From: Leptospira weilii serovar Ranarum str. ICFT
Lineage (GTDB): Bacteria; Spirochaetota; Leptospiria; Leptospirales; Leptospiraceae
NCBI RefSeq assembly: GCF_000332415.1
Contig: NZ_AOHC02000014.1
Coordinates: 62,001-126,000 of the forward strand
Direction of reading: 5' to 3'
Length of the DNA stretch: 64,000 nucleotides
Shown here: positions 1 to 34,181 of the stretch, piece by piece
Layout of the letters: the number at the start of each line of letters is the position of its first letter
Numbering within the stretch: position 1 is the first letter of the stretch
Made by a program: the position numbers and the translations under genes
The notes under the pieces: model-generated
The model's database searches: none
The model's input: only the letters and a program-made list of their open reading frames with translations
Told to the model about the DNA's origin: nothing

Positions 1-2114
<2,114 letters not shown>

Positions 2115-2116
2115 GA

Positions 2117-5056
<2,940 letters not shown>

Positions 5057-5064
5057 ACCGGAAT

Positions 5065-6124
<1,060 letters not shown>

Positions 6125-6233
6125 GAGTAAAATTCTCCCAGAAGTAGAGTTTAAAACTCTCTTGTAGCTGCCAAACAGTTTTCTAATCCGCGTACCTCCT
6201 TTTTATAGGGAATCCAAATCGGGGAATCGGCAA

Positions 6234-7940
<1,707 letters not shown>

Positions 7941-7963
7941 ACTTACCTCGAAATACTTAACAA

Positions 7964-7992
7964 ATTATACCCTTCATATAATTACTATACAA
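7964..7992 (-). promoter_or_regulatory. Sigma-70-type promoter of recN
   Basis: On the minus strand a TTGTAT -35 hexamer (7987-7992) is followed after exactly 17 bases by a perfect TATAAT -10 (7964-7969). The predicted RNA start near 7957 gives a leader of about 17 bases before the recN ATG at 7940. The next feature, a palindrome, touches the -35 element. Confidence 0.75.
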
Positions 7993-8008
7993 ATGATTGC
8001 AATCATTT
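7991..8008. promoter_or_regulatory. 18-bp perfect palindrome at the recN -35 element
   Basis: AAATGATTGCAATCATTT reads identically on both strands and overlaps the first two bases of the recN -35 hexamer. Its place and perfect symmetry suggest an operator for a dimeric regulator. It does not fit the TTTG-N5-CAAA form that I recall for Leptospira LexA sites. The regulator is unknown. Confidence 0.5.
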
Positions 8009-9937
<1,929 letters not shown>

Positions 9938-10084
9938 TCGGAAATCGTTTTTTGCAAGAAAAGAACTTTACATTAAGATAAAATTGTAATAAAATAGACA
10001 GTAATTTACCGAATTGAGATTTACTAGTTTACTAAAATTGAATAAACTTGATTCGGTATTTTGGTCTAAAAAGAGAAAGCATCC

Positions 10085-10414
<330 letters not shown>

Positions 10415-10427
10415 TTCTTAAAATCGG

Positions 10428-11399
<972 letters not shown>

Positions 11400-11413
11400 A
11401 GAATTCAAATTTC

Positions 11414-13171
<1,758 letters not shown>

Positions 13172-13175
13172 AATA

Positions 13176-14303
<1,128 letters not shown>

Positions 14304-14409
14304 AGTCGTAAAGAAAATCGAAGGAAAAACCGAATTTTAAAAACGAAAACTTTTTTAAACTAGAATAGAAGAATATTCTAAAATACGAATTCCGGATCGA
14401 TCTCGTTTT

Positions 14410-15507
<1,098 letters not shown>

Positions 15508-15536
15508 GGAGTCAGATTTTCCGGGGAAGGTCTACA

Positions 15537-16538
<1,002 letters not shown>

Positions 16539-16545
16539 CTTCGGA

Positions 16546-17193
16546 TCAGCCGAGTCCGACGGATTTCAAAAGGGATTGTTCGAACTTCAAATAATTTTTC
16601 TCTTCCTTTTCCTGAAAGAGCGCATAACGCGTTGTAAATTCCGAATCTTCCCGATCGAGTGCGCTCCGCATTTCCGCAAGATGAGATTCCTCTTCTTTAA
16701 GAATCGCTTTTAGACTGACTGGAATTCCGTTTTCTTCCAAAATCCGATCGTATTCTTGATAAAGAAAATCGGCCCTTTCCTCAATGAGATGCGTGACATA
16801 GAGATACGAAAGGAAGGATTGTTTTTTGCCTCGAAACCCGGAAGCGTTTAGGTTTTTCAAAACCATTCCGTCCAGTCTTTGAAAGTAGTTGAAGGCGGAA
16901 AAACCGCAGTGTAGATTTTCGGTTTGATAATCCGGGCAAGAACCGGGAGAAACTCGTTCGCTCATCCGTTTGAAAAAATGGGCGTGTCTTGCTTCTTCCG
17001 AAGCGTGCCTGAGAATCATCTCTCCCATCGCGAATCCGCTTTGGGTAGCGAGAATTTTTCGAGAACCGATATGTTCCAAAAAGGAAATCGTGTTCAACCA
17101 CCGGGAATGTTGTCGGCCGTTTTGGATGATTTTTTTTAAAAAAGAGCGAATCGCTTCCGGCGACGTGGAAGTTTTTGTCAAAGCTACGATCAT
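16546..17193 (-). CDS. Ferritin-like diiron-fold protein
   Basis: 215 residues from the ATG at 17193, which has AAAGGA about 9 bases upstream; the in-frame ATG at 17199 would leave only 2 bases. The protein is helical and has ferritin-like metal-ligand motifs: Glu in SFLEHIG, E-x-x-H in EEARHAHFF (about 68-76), Glu in [12 protein letters not shown], and a second E-x-x-H in EEESHLAEM (about 170). This matches a four-helix diiron oxygenase or oxidase. The substrate is unknown. It is divergent from the UbiA gene, about 100 bases away, so a hydroxylation role in quinone metabolism is possible but only inferred. A MiaE-like tRNA hydroxylase is another option. Confidence 0.6.
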   Translation of the reverse strand: MIVALTKTSTSPEAIRSFLKKIIQNGRQHSRWLNTISFLEHIGSRKILATQSGFAMGEMILRHASEEARHAHFFKRMSERVSPGSCPDYQTENLHCGFSAFNYFQRLDGMVLKNLNASGFRGKKQSFLSYLYVTHLIEERADFLYQEYDRILEENGIPVSLKAILKEEESHLAEMRSALDREDSEFTTRYALFQEKEEKNYLKFEQSLLKSVGLG

Positions 17194-17297
17194 AAACATA
17201 TCCTTTGGGAAGGGCGGAAAAAATCATCGCTTTTTAGGCTTTCAGTTTGATTTTATGTAGGAAAAGAATTCTGGAATTTTAAAAATCTCATTCAATT

Positions 17298-18197
17298 ATG
17301 AATACTATTTTAACATCGCTCAAGCAGTACGGAAGTCTCATCAAGTTTTCTCATACGCTGTTCGCTCTTCCGTTTGCGGGAATCGCGTTCATTCTCGCGT
17401 TCTTAAAAACATACGGAAGGACCGCTCAAGATTGGACGATTCTTTCGATTCTTATTTTGATCTCCATGGTGCTCGCAAGATCCGCGGCGATGGGTTTCAA
17501 TCGAATCGTAGATACGGACATCGACGCAAAAAACAAACGAACTCGGGAACGTGAAATTCCTGCGGGAAAAATTTCAAAACGTTCGGCGATTCTTTTTGTG
17601 GTTCTTTCCTCTCTCGGATTTTTTATCGTGAGTCGGTTTATCAATCCGTTGGCCTGGTTTCTTTCTTTTCCGACTTTGACGATTCTTTTGGGCTATTCTT
17701 TGTCGAAAAGATTTACATGGTTCTGTCATTTTATATTAGGTTTTTCGATCGGACTGGCGCCGCTTGCAACTTGGGTCGCGATTCGGGAAGAAATCGTTCT
17801 CGAACCTTTGCTTTGGACGATCGGACTCGCATTGAACTTGGCGGGATTCGATATTCTTTACGCGCTTCAGGATCTGGAGTTCGATCAAAAAGAAGGACTT
17901 CATTCGATTCCCGCGAGATTCGGAAAAAAAAATTCACTTAGGATTGCACTTTTCAGCCATGTCCTTTGTATCGGATTTTTGTTCGCGGCGGGAATCGTTT
18001 CGAATCTGGGTCCGATCTTTTTGATTTTTTTAGCCGTTACCGGAGTTCTTCTATTACAAGAACATAAAATTGTAATAAATTCGGGAGACGATTTTTTCCC
18101 TCCTAAATTTTATCGAATCCATTCATTCATTTCCTCAATCCTATTCGGCGGGCTTTTATTGGATCGGATTTTCTATCTTGTGATTCTCGGCGATTGA
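17298..18197 (+). CDS. UbiA-family prenyltransferase
   Basis: Integral-membrane aromatic prenyltransferase that attaches the polyprenyl tail in quinone biosynthesis; 299 residues with about eight hydrophobic helices. The first Asp-rich motif is [15 protein letters not shown] at about 67-81. The second is [19 protein letters not shown] near 182-200. Both bind prenyl diphosphate through magnesium. A menaquinone (MqnP-like) or 4-hydroxybenzoate substrate is consistent with the sequence. UbiX follows on the same strand after 284 bases that include a repeat copy. Confidence 0.9.
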   Translation: MNTILTSLKQYGSLIKFSHTLFALPFAGIAFILAFLKTYGRTAQDWTILSILILISMVLARSAAMGFNRIVDTDIDAKNKRTREREIPAGKISKRSAILFVVLSSLGFFIVSRFINPLAWFLSFPTLTILLGYSLSKRFTWFCHFILGFSIGLAPLATWVAIREEIVLEPLLWTIGLALNLAGFDILYALQDLEFDQKEGLHSIPARFGKKNSLRIALFSHVLCIGFLFAAGIVSNLGPIFLIFLAVTGVLLLQEHKIVINSGDDFFPPKFYRIHSFISSILFGGLLLDRIFYLVILGD

Positions 18198-18230
18198 GTT
18201 TGAGTTTTTTACCGACTTCTAAATAATAAG

Positions 18231-18275
18231 TACCGTTAATTTTTATCGCAAAATACTGTTTCAATGCAAAATAAT
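18231..18275. repeat. 45-bp dispersed intergenic repeat, copy 1
   Basis: Starts TACCGTTAATTTTTATC and matches 33171-33215 at about 40 of 45 positions, in the same orientation. Both copies lie in intergenic DNA just after a plus-strand gene. Copy 1 runs directly into the MITE-like unit at 18278. Confidence 0.7.
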
Positions 18276-18277
18276 CA

Positions 18278-18355
18278 GAGCCTGTCTCAAAACTTAAAAC
18301 AATCGCAGAGATTCGCGGCCATTCCGATAAAATCGGACGGTTGGCGGACAAACTC
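18278..18355 (-). repeat. MITE-like 78-bp repeat, copy 1
   Basis: The reverse complement matches 44209-44287 nearly base for base. Ends are imperfect inverted repeats, GAGTTTGTCC at one end and GAGCCTGTCTCAAAA at the other. A small internal palindrome, CCGATAAAATCGG, is present. No open frame. It lies between the UbiA and UbiX genes. Such ends resemble those of IS elements, so a non-autonomous element is likely (inference). Confidence 0.7.
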
Positions 18356-18481
18356 TAAGTACTTTATTATATAGTAATTAGTAATTCTGCTTCAATTAGC
18401 GAATTGAAGGATTTACGAGAAAGACCGATTCAAAAATCGAAACTTTACGATTCTCTTATATAAATTTTCCGGAGATGAAAA

Positions 18482-19096
<615 letters not shown>

Positions 19097-19109
19097 GAAA
19101 TCGTTTTTG

Positions 19110-19811
<702 letters not shown>

Positions 19812-19843
19812 TTCTCTCTATCTACAACAGACTCCAAAGCGGA

Positions 19844-20889
<1,046 letters not shown>

Positions 20890-20890
20890 T

Positions 20891-21765
<875 letters not shown>

Positions 21766-21769
<4 letters not shown>

Positions 21770-22026
21770 TCGGATTCGAAAAGTTCTAAGATTCCCAACA
21801 CGTCCCCTTTGCGAACGATAGACCCTTTCTCTTTTATAATTCGCGTTAGCTTTCCTTTCACGGGTGACTCCATGGGAAAACAAGCCTTATCGGTAACGAG
21901 TTCTAAAACTTCCTGACCCGGTTCCACAAAATCGCCTAACTTCGAATTCCAATAAACGAGTTCGATCTTGTCGGTATCTCCGAGATCCGGTGTGATCAAT
22001 TCAAAAATGTCGGATTTTGGTTTCAT
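21766..22026 (-). CDS. Free-standing lipoyl/biotinyl-domain protein
   Basis: 86 residues that are almost entirely one lipoyl domain. The lipoylation motif is [14 protein letters not shown] with Lys47. The symmetric hairpin partners [14 protein letters not shown] and [14 protein letters not shown] are typical of E2 components of 2-oxoacid dehydrogenases. No catalytic acyltransferase domain follows: the gene stops and overlaps the phosphoesterase in ATGA. This resembles carrier proteins such as GcvH in size but not in sequence. The carrier's partner enzyme is not in the window. First gene of the operon leading to mrp. Confidence 0.8.
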
Positions 22027-22028
22027 AG

Positions 22029-22060
<32 letters not shown>

Positions 22061-22093
22061 GTCAATGATACCTAAAAAACTCGGTGGGGATAT

Positions 22094-22924
<831 letters not shown>

Positions 22925-23321
22925 GAGTTTTCTAAAATCTATTTAACGTGAATTCGTGGAGAAAAATTTCTTAAAAGTAAAGTTTGTTCCAAAACCTATT
23001 AACGGCACTTTCTAATTAAAATGGTAGCAAACGCCCATTGCTTGAGAAAAAAGGGAGAGCGAGTTCGTAAAAAATCAATGGAACGTCATACGTAGTTGGA
23101 TCTGTTGCGAGTTAACCCCTCACTCATTCTTTTTTTGACTCTTTACACTTTACAAGCACTAACTTTTAAGACTATTTTATTCATTGAAAATACGCTTAAA
23201 TTTCGTGAATTGAAAAATGAGAACACAATTTGAAGAAACGTGAGAATTCTTTTTAAAGTAAAAACTTCATTCGTAATGAACACTTACTGAATACCCGATC
23301 TGTTCTTGATTATTATAAACG
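22925..23321. other. Intergenic region, nothing recognised
   Basis: About 400 AT-rich bases between the converging GHKL-like gene and the Rpn-type gene. I see no gene, RNA or convincing terminator in it. Confidence 0.5.
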
Positions 23322-24173
23322 TTATATCAGATCCTTTAGATCTTTTTCACTCAGACCGGTGATTCTAAGAACTACATCTAACTTAAAACCTTCTTTCAAC
23401 ATCCTACGGGCCGATTCAAACTTTTCTTTTTCAACCCCCTGAAGTTCACCGGCCTCGAAACGAGCCGCTAAGTCATACGCATAGTCACGATCGGATTTCA
23501 ACTTTGCTTCCAACTCATCCCGTTTCTGAGGATCGTTCGAATATTGTTCTAAAATTGTAAACGCCTTATTTAAATCCGGAGTTTTATCCACTAAGATTCT
23601 CATTTCTTCTTCCTCCAACTCAGAAGTATGTTTTAACACATACAGCCAGATTTCTAAATTATTCTTTAAATCCCTTACGTCGTTTTTTACGAACTTACCC
23701 AGTTCTAAAAAATGAATCTCCACATCATCCGTTAAGATTATATCCGGATTTGACTCTTCTCGAAACTTAAACTTGCTATGAAAATTCTCCGAAGGAATTA
23801 GGTCAAAGTCAACTATATTTATCTGATACACCGGCTTCAAATCAGAATACATAGAACCTCGGTTTAACTGGTTCCGAATCAATCCGGAAAGATAATACAT
23901 ACTTCTTTTAATGAATGAACTCTGATGAGCTACTTGGATTTCTACGTGAAATATTTTTCCGTCTTCATCCTGCGCCCGTATATCTAAATACGAACGTTTG
24001 TCGTTTGGAGACGAACCTACAAGTTCCGGATTCAGAATTTTTATATTTCGAATCGTATGTTCCCTGTCCGGAAATAGAACACTATTTAAAATCGAAATCA
24101 GTAATTCCGGTTCTTTTACGAACAGAATCTTAAACATCAAATCATTGGTTAAGGGAAAGAAGTTTTTAGACAT
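23322..24173 (-). CDS. Rpn-family PD-(D/E)XK nuclease/transposase-like protein
   Basis: 283 residues of the Rpn/YhgA-like family, whose characterised members are recombination-promoting DNA endonucleases. The N-terminal FFPLTNDLMFKILF is typical. The nuclease core shows Asp64 in SYLDIRAQD and E78-x-Q80 in HVEIQ, the D...ExQ form of the PD-(D/E)XK active site. The C-terminus is charged and helical, with a KEKFESARRMLKEGF tail common in this family. Such genes are often multicopy and accessory. The gene is intact, with an ATG start, and shows no flanking inverted repeats. Confidence 0.85.
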   Translation of the reverse strand: MSKNFFPLTNDLMFKILFVKEPELLISILNSVLFPDREHTIRNIKILNPELVGSSPNDKRSYLDIRAQDEDGKIFHVEIQVAHQSSFIKRSMYYLSGLIRNQLNRGSMYSDLKPVYQINIVDFDLIPSENFHSKFKFREESNPDIILTDDVEIHFLELGKFVKNDVRDLKNNLEIWLYVLKHTSELEEEEMRILVDKTPDLNKAFTILEQYSNDPQKRDELEAKLKSDRDYAYDLAARFEAGELQGVEKEKFESARRMLKEGFKLDVVLRITGLSEKDLKDLI

Positions 24174-24215
24174 CGGCTTGGTTCTTTGTGTTTCGGAATT
24201 TCTCTTGGTCTTTTT

Positions 24216-25532
24216 TTACTCCTTAAAACGATCGATTCGATAAATCTTACCGCTACCGAAGTCGCTCAAGTAAATCTTTCCCGCCGCATCTTTTCCAAAA
24301 GAAGAAATTAGAACGGGCCATTTCCCGAGGTTATAAACTTTTTTCGCGGGTTGTCCAAGTGAATCGGGAAGTTCTAAGGCCCAGATTCTACCCGAAACAA
24401 AGTCGGCGAAAACGTATTTTCCGTTTAAATCCGATATTACTTTATTAGAATATACGTAACCGCCTGTAATCGATTGTCCTTCCTCTCGACCATATTCGTA
24501 AATCGGATCGGTCAAACCTTCCTCCTTACAATTCCGCTTCGGTTCAAAACAATGGGATGCTTCTTTAATATTCCATCCGTAATTTTTTCCGCGTTCTACG
24601 ATGTTGATTTCTTCCCAGAGATCCTGTCCTACGTCGGCGACAATCAATCTTCCTTTGAGGTCAAAGCTGTATCTCCAAGGATTTCTAAAACCGAAAGCGA
24701 ACGTTTCGGGTGCGCAACAAACATCGTCGATAAATGGATTGTCTGCGGGTATTTTATACGGCTTTCCGTTTTCCGAAGAATTTACGTCGATACGGAGCAT
24801 ACTTCCTAAAAGGGTTTTCGGATTTTGTCCGTTTTTCTTAGGATCGTCCTTCCAGCCTCCGTCTCCCCAACCTATGTATAAAAATCCGTCGTGTCCGAAC
24901 GCAAGCTGGCCCGCATTGTGATTCGGATACGGCTGAACCACTTCCATGATAATCCTTTCGGAGGTTATTTTAGAATTCGCTAAATCTTTTGGAGAAGAAG
25001 CGATCCATTCGCTCACTCGACTCGTATCCTTTCCGTTTACCTTTAGAACGTAGTTGAGATAGAGTTTTCCGTTTTTTGCAAAATCGGGATGGAACGCAAG
25101 ACCGAGCAAACCTTGTTCCGCTTCCGAAAGAACATTCAAAGTCAATAATATTCCGGTTTCGTTTTTGCGAACTTTTCCCCAACGGAGTTTTCCTTTTTGT
25201 TCTGTGATTAAAAAGGTTTCCGTTTCACCGGGAGGGAATTGAATGTCCGTGGGTTGTTTGAATCCGGCGGCGACTTCCTTGAGTGAAATCAAAATTTTGT
25301 TTTCGTCTTTCCCGGAATAGATCGGTTGGATAAGATCCGAATTTCCTTCCGCCTTGTACTTATCCGGCGCGCCCAAAACTTCCACGAGAGTTTTTTGAAT
25401 CCATTCGCAACCGTTTGTAAAAACGAGAAGGATGGATAAAAGGAAGTAAATGAAAATTTTTTTACAGAGAAAAGAATCTAATTTCTCTCTTTGATTTTTT
25501 GAAAGACGAACGGTCCTTGGATCGTTTTCCAT
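24216..25532 (-). CDS. PQQ-dependent sugar dehydrogenase-like lipoprotein
   Basis: Soluble glucose/sorbosone dehydrogenase-type beta propeller, 438 residues from the ATG at 25532. A hydrophobic stretch ([16 protein letters not shown]) ends in a lipobox Cys near residue 42, so the protein is probably a lipoprotein. Typical blocks are [45 protein letters not shown] and [12 protein letters not shown]. The frame stays open upstream to 25772. Those extra 80 residues contain a partial duplicate of the signal region, and I leave them out. No good ribosome site supports any start, so the 5' end is uncertain. Substrate unknown. Confidence 0.8.
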   Translation of the reverse strand: MENDPRTVRLSKNQREKLDSFLCKKIFIYFLLSILLVFTNGCEWIQKTLVEVLGAPDKYKAEGNSDLIQPIYSGKDENKILISLKEVAAGFKQPTDIQFPPGETETFLITEQKGKLRWGKVRKNETGILLTLNVLSEAEQGLLGLAFHPDFAKNGKLYLNYVLKVNGKDTSRVSEWIASSPKDLANSKITSERIIMEVVQPYPNHNAGQLAFGHDGFLYIGWGDGGWKDDPKKNGQNPKTLLGSMLRIDVNSSENGKPYKIPADNPFIDDVCCAPETFAFGFRNPWRYSFDLKGRLIVADVGQDLWEEINIVERGKNYGWNIKEASHCFEPKRNCKEEGLTDPIYEYGREEGQSITGGYVYSNKVISDLNGKYVFADFVSGRIWALELPDSLGQPAKKVYNLGKWPVLISSFGKDAAGKIYLSDFGSGKIYRIDRFKE

Positions 25533-26058
25533 AGGAGAATGTTTCCAATTTTTACGGACCGGTTTGGAGTATAAGAACATGCGGGATTCTTTGGACGTTT
25601 TTTGAATCCAAACGCAAACGTTCTTAAGGTTCGAAAAACAAAGGAAGATCGAATGTAAAAACGTAGTTTCGTTTTTTTGAATGAAGAATCGAAGACGGGC
25701 AACGGTTGTAAAAAACATAACGCCCAAGAATTTTGATTTTTGAAACCGAGTCAAATCAAATCTTTGAACCAAGGAAACGTTGAATCTTTTGAAAAAATTC
25801 GAATTCCTAATTTAAAGAAATGGAAACTATTTTTTTAACGCGGGTTGGTATAACAAATGCGAAAGCGATTATTATTTGCGAGCTGCGGAGCGACCCAGGA
25901 AACTCAGTGAACGCCTTCCTATGGGTCGGCGTTCAGGGAGCGAACGCACTCGAGTTTTTTATTCGCCCAAGATTTCAACGACCGAACTCACGTTAATTAC
26001 ATATTTTTTGTGAACTCTGTACAAACGACCTTAAAATCCGAATTTAAGATCGTTGGTT
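25533..26058. other. Intergenic region with hairpins and a partial duplication
   Basis: Holds a 26-base segment (25597-25622) matching 25390-25415 inside the dehydrogenase gene at 23 positions. It also holds a G+C-rich block at 25886-25950 with two mutually exclusive hairpins, and a 31-base inverted repeat (26024-26054) just after hslU. The start of the block, GCGAGCTGCGGAGCGACC, looks like interspersed intergenic repeats I associate with Leptospira. No gene is seen outside the uncertain dehydrogenase leader. Confidence 0.5.
26024..26054 (-). terminator. Possible terminator hairpin after hslU
   Basis: Inverted arms of about 12 pairs (AACGATCTTAAA against TTTTAAGGTCGTT, one G-T pair) with a 6-base loop, 5 bases after the hslU stop. 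It lacks a clear T tract on the minus strand, so termination is uncertain. Confidence 0.4.
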
Positions 26059-27495
<1,437 letters not shown>

Positions 27496-27505
27496 AGTTT
27501 TATCT

Positions 27506-28034
27506 TTAAAGAATTTCTTCTACGGTGATATGATCGTTCGTATAGATACAAATGTTTGCGGCGATCTTCATGGACGATTCTACGATTTCTCTCGCGGACA
27601 AATCCGTATGATCGTAAAGAGCCTTAGCGGCGGCTAACGCGTAATTTCCACCGGAGCCGATCGCGATCACTCCTTCGTCCGGAGAAATCACGTCCCCGGT
27701 TCCGGAAATCAAAAAAGATTCATCTTGATCGGCTACGATCAAAAGGGCTTCGAGCCTTCGGAGCATTCGGTCCGTTCTCCAATCTCTTGCGAGTTCTACG
27801 GCGCTTCTGGAAAGACTTCCACCGAATTCCTGAACTTTCTTTTCAAAAAGTTCGAAAAGAGTGAACGCGTCCGCGGCCGAACCCGCAAATCCGGAAAGAA
27901 TTTTTCCGTCGTAGAGTCTTCTGATTTTTTTCGCGGTATTTTTCATGACGGTGTTTCCCATAGAAACCTGACCGTCTCCTCCGATGGCTACTTTTCCGTT
28001 TTTTCGTACACAAAGAACGGTTGTGGAACGAATC

Positions 28035-28048
<14 letters not shown>
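27506..28048 (-). CDS. hslV: HslV, peptidase subunit of the HslUV protease
   Basis: Proteasome-like threonine peptidase; 180 residues. Aligned by eye with E. coli HslV, the catalytic Thr is Thr9 in STTVLCVR, so an 8-residue propeptide must be removed. [39 protein letters not shown] and [16 protein letters not shown] are family motifs. It overlaps the end of xerC by 14 bases and precedes hslU. Confidence 0.95.
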
Positions 28049-28970
<922 letters not shown>

Positions 28971-29019
28971 TGAAAGTCTCCGTATATGATTTCTAAAAAG
29001 AATCGAAACGATTCCGTCT

Positions 29020-29573
29020 TTACTGATTATCGGAGAGTTTTCGAAATCCGTTTTTTCTTTCTCGGATCCAATCGGAGATTTTTTGCAAAGATACTTTGAC
29101 TAACTCCGGAATTTTTTCTTTTTCTTCCGGGCGAAAATTAGAAAGTACATAGTCGGGAACTTCCGAAGTTGTGGAAGGTTTTCCGACACCGAATCGCAAA
29201 CGGAAGAATGTGTTCGTTCCGAGTTTTTCTACGATATCTCGGAGTCCGTTGTGTCCCGCGTGACCGCCTCCGCCTTTGAGTTTTAATTTTCCGAATTCGA
29301 AATCGATTTCGTCGTGGATCACCAAAATATTCTCGGGCGGAATTCCGTTTTTTTTTGCGATTTCGGCGACGGCCTTTCCGGAAAGATTCATGAATTCGAG
29401 GGGTTTTAGATAAAAGATCGTAACCGCGTCCTCGTCGGTTCTCGCAAGAGAATACTTGGAGTTCGTTTGATAACTTCCTCCTTCCAAAAAAGCGTCGAGG
29501 ATCACAAAACCGATGTTATGCCGGTTGTGCGCATACTTTTGGCCGGGATTTCCGATTCCTACTAGCAGAAGTT

Positions 29574-29586
<13 letters not shown>
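29020..29586 (-). CDS. pth: Peptidyl-tRNA hydrolase
   Basis: Releases peptides from prematurely dropped peptidyl-tRNA; 188 residues. [19 protein letters not shown] holds the catalytic His and the Asn, [11 protein letters not shown] follows, and [25 protein letters not shown] contains the catalytic Asp. It overlaps the 3' end of cimA by 13 bases, so the two are translationally coupled. Confidence 0.95.
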
Positions 29587-31120
<1,534 letters not shown>

Positions 31121-31124
<4 letters not shown>

Positions 31125-31432
31125 TTGAGATACCTTTTGAGACTTTCCTTATCAGGGCCCGATACTTCAACGAGGGTGGAACCCGGATTGGAAATTCCAT
31201 ATCGGGAATAGTCGACTTCTTTTAAAAAATCGTGGGATCGGATCGTATCTATCGTTAATTTTTTGAGAATTCCTTCTCCGATTCCATGTACGATTTCGAC
31301 CAGAGTTTCTCCGGCCAAAAACGCTTCCTGAATTTCCCTTTCGAGTTTCTGTTGAGCTTCTTCGAACCTGAGTTTTCGGATATAAATCGTTTTCGCACCC
31401 GAATATCCAGATTTGACAGAATTTTTTTTCAT
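31121..31432 (-). CDS. Smr-domain protein
   Basis: 103 residues from the ATG at 31432, nearly all one Smr (small MutS-related) domain: IYIRKLRFEEAQQKLEREIQEAF followed by LVEIVHGIGEGILKK, the conserved HGxGxG loop. Smr domains cleave RNA or nick DNA. There is no MutS2 ATPase, so this is the stand-alone form. An in-frame TTG at 31489 would add 19 basic residues; GGATCG just before 31432 favours the shorter form, weakly. First gene of the smr-cimA-pth-xerC-hslVU run. Confidence 0.8.
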
Positions 31433-31475
31433 ACGATCCGGGCTCTTTCTTCGTACCAGTGTTTTTTTGTTCGGA

Positions 31476-31521
<46 letters not shown>

Positions 31522-31580
31522 ACGATTCGGTACAATTTTCAATCCATCCATTCTATCAAAAATAGGCAGGTTCTAAAACC

Positions 31581-33140
<1,560 letters not shown>

Positions 33141-33461
33141 AAGTCTATCCTACTATTCTCTAAAATCGATTACCGTTAATTTTTATCTCAAAATACGGCT
33201 TTAATGCAAAATATTATGTCTTTATCATATAGTTATGAGCAATTCAGAATATTAGATACTTATTATATAATCTGAATAAAATTCAAAACGATCACTGCGA
33301 CTCGCGGAGATTCCGATGGAATCGGATGGGTTCGGGAAAAATTTTGAGATCCGTAAAAAAGAACGCATAACGACTATTTGTTGAGAAAGGATTCTTCCCG
33401 GTTAACTTAGGGTTTTACGGGAAAAGTCGTAAGGATTTTTTTGATCGTTTGGCAAAGGACG
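33141..33461. other. Intergenic region with repeat copies
   Basis: About 320 AT-rich bases between converging genes. 33171-33215 is the second copy of the 45-bp repeat. 33288-33340 faintly resembles the MITE-like unit (AGATTCCGATGGAATCGG against ATTCCGATAAAATCGG), so the same two-part arrangement as at 18231-18355 may be present in decayed form. No gene. Confidence 0.55.
33171..33215. repeat. 45-bp dispersed intergenic repeat, copy 2
   Basis: Matches 18231-18275 at about 40 of 45 bases in the same orientation. It begins TACCGTTAATTTTTATC and ends in an AATGCAAAATA stretch. Confidence 0.7.
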
Positions 33462-34103
33462 TTACGAGTTTTGTTTTGAGACCTTTTGTCTTCGATGCCA
33501 AAAAAACAAAATCGTAACGAGAACCAATAGAGTAATGATGATTCTATTATAAATTTCTAAAAAAACCAAAACGTCTTCCCAATGAGAACCCAGATAAAAG
33601 CCGGAAACGATCAAAACTCCGCACCAAAGAACGACGGCCGCGCTAAAACATCCGAAAAAAAGAATCGGATTCATCTTTACCATTCCCGCGACGATCGAGA
33701 CAAAAAATCGAATCCCCGCGGAAAACCGGCTGAACAAAACGACCAAGATGGAATTCTTTCGAAACCAAGAGAGGGTCTTTTCGATGGATTCCGGATCGTA
33801 AATGGAATCCTTAAACGGAAATTCTTTTTCTTTGACCCAATGCAGAAAAATTTGTCCGAAACGATACATGACCCAGGCGCCGAATACGTTTCCCGCCAAA
33901 GTGCTCGTGATCAGTTCGGTCCAACCGAATGAATTTAGATTTCTAGCGACCAGGAAACCGCCGAATACGGTGATCGTATCTCCGGGCCAAGGAGGAAAAA
34001 CGTTTTCCGCAAAATTGGAAAATGCGAAAAAGAGCCAGAGGAAGATCGGGTCCGTTTCGGAAAGGCGGCTGAGAATTTGGATCAGAGTTTCCTGAAAAGT
34101 CAT
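33462..34103 (-). CDS. DedA-family membrane protein
   Basis: 213 residues with four to five hydrophobic segments. The N-terminal FAFSNFAENVFPPWPGD is the DedA/VTT signature, with conserved Glu and Pro residues in the re-entrant loop. A second block, FSRFSAGIRFFVSIVAGMVKMNPILFF, carries the conserved Arg residues. DedA proteins act as lipid flippases or affect membrane potential. The gene is divergent from the exported protein at 34182. Confidence 0.88.
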   Translation of the reverse strand: MTFQETLIQILSRLSETDPIFLWLFFAFSNFAENVFPPWPGDTITVFGGFLVARNLNSFGWTELITSTLAGNVFGAWVMYRFGQIFLHWVKEKEFPFKDSIYDPESIEKTLSWFRKNSILVVLFSRFSAGIRFFVSIVAGMVKMNPILFFGCFSAAVVLWCGVLIVSGFYLGSHWEDVLVFLEIYNRIIITLLVLVTILFFWHRRQKVSKQNS

Positions 34104-34181
34104 GAAGTTAGAATAAAAGAATTGTCAGTGATCCAGCGTAGCGTTCAAGTAAAAAAAGTGAACCCTAATCTCTTTTCATCT

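Noticed and set aside
6195..6210. Strong ribosome site AAGGAGG before exbB on the minus strand
   Set aside because: No start codon with a meaningful frame follows at a proper distance.
7941..8008. LexA box at recN
   Set aside because: No TTTG-N5-CAAA pattern is present; the palindrome there has a different form.
21770..21883. Longer start for the metallophosphoesterase
   Set aside because: The extra residues are a basic tail without family support, and the ATGA overlap fixes the start at 21769.
34077..34181. Upstream start of the exported protein
   Set aside because: It would overlap the divergent dedA start and put a long non-signal tail before the signal peptide.
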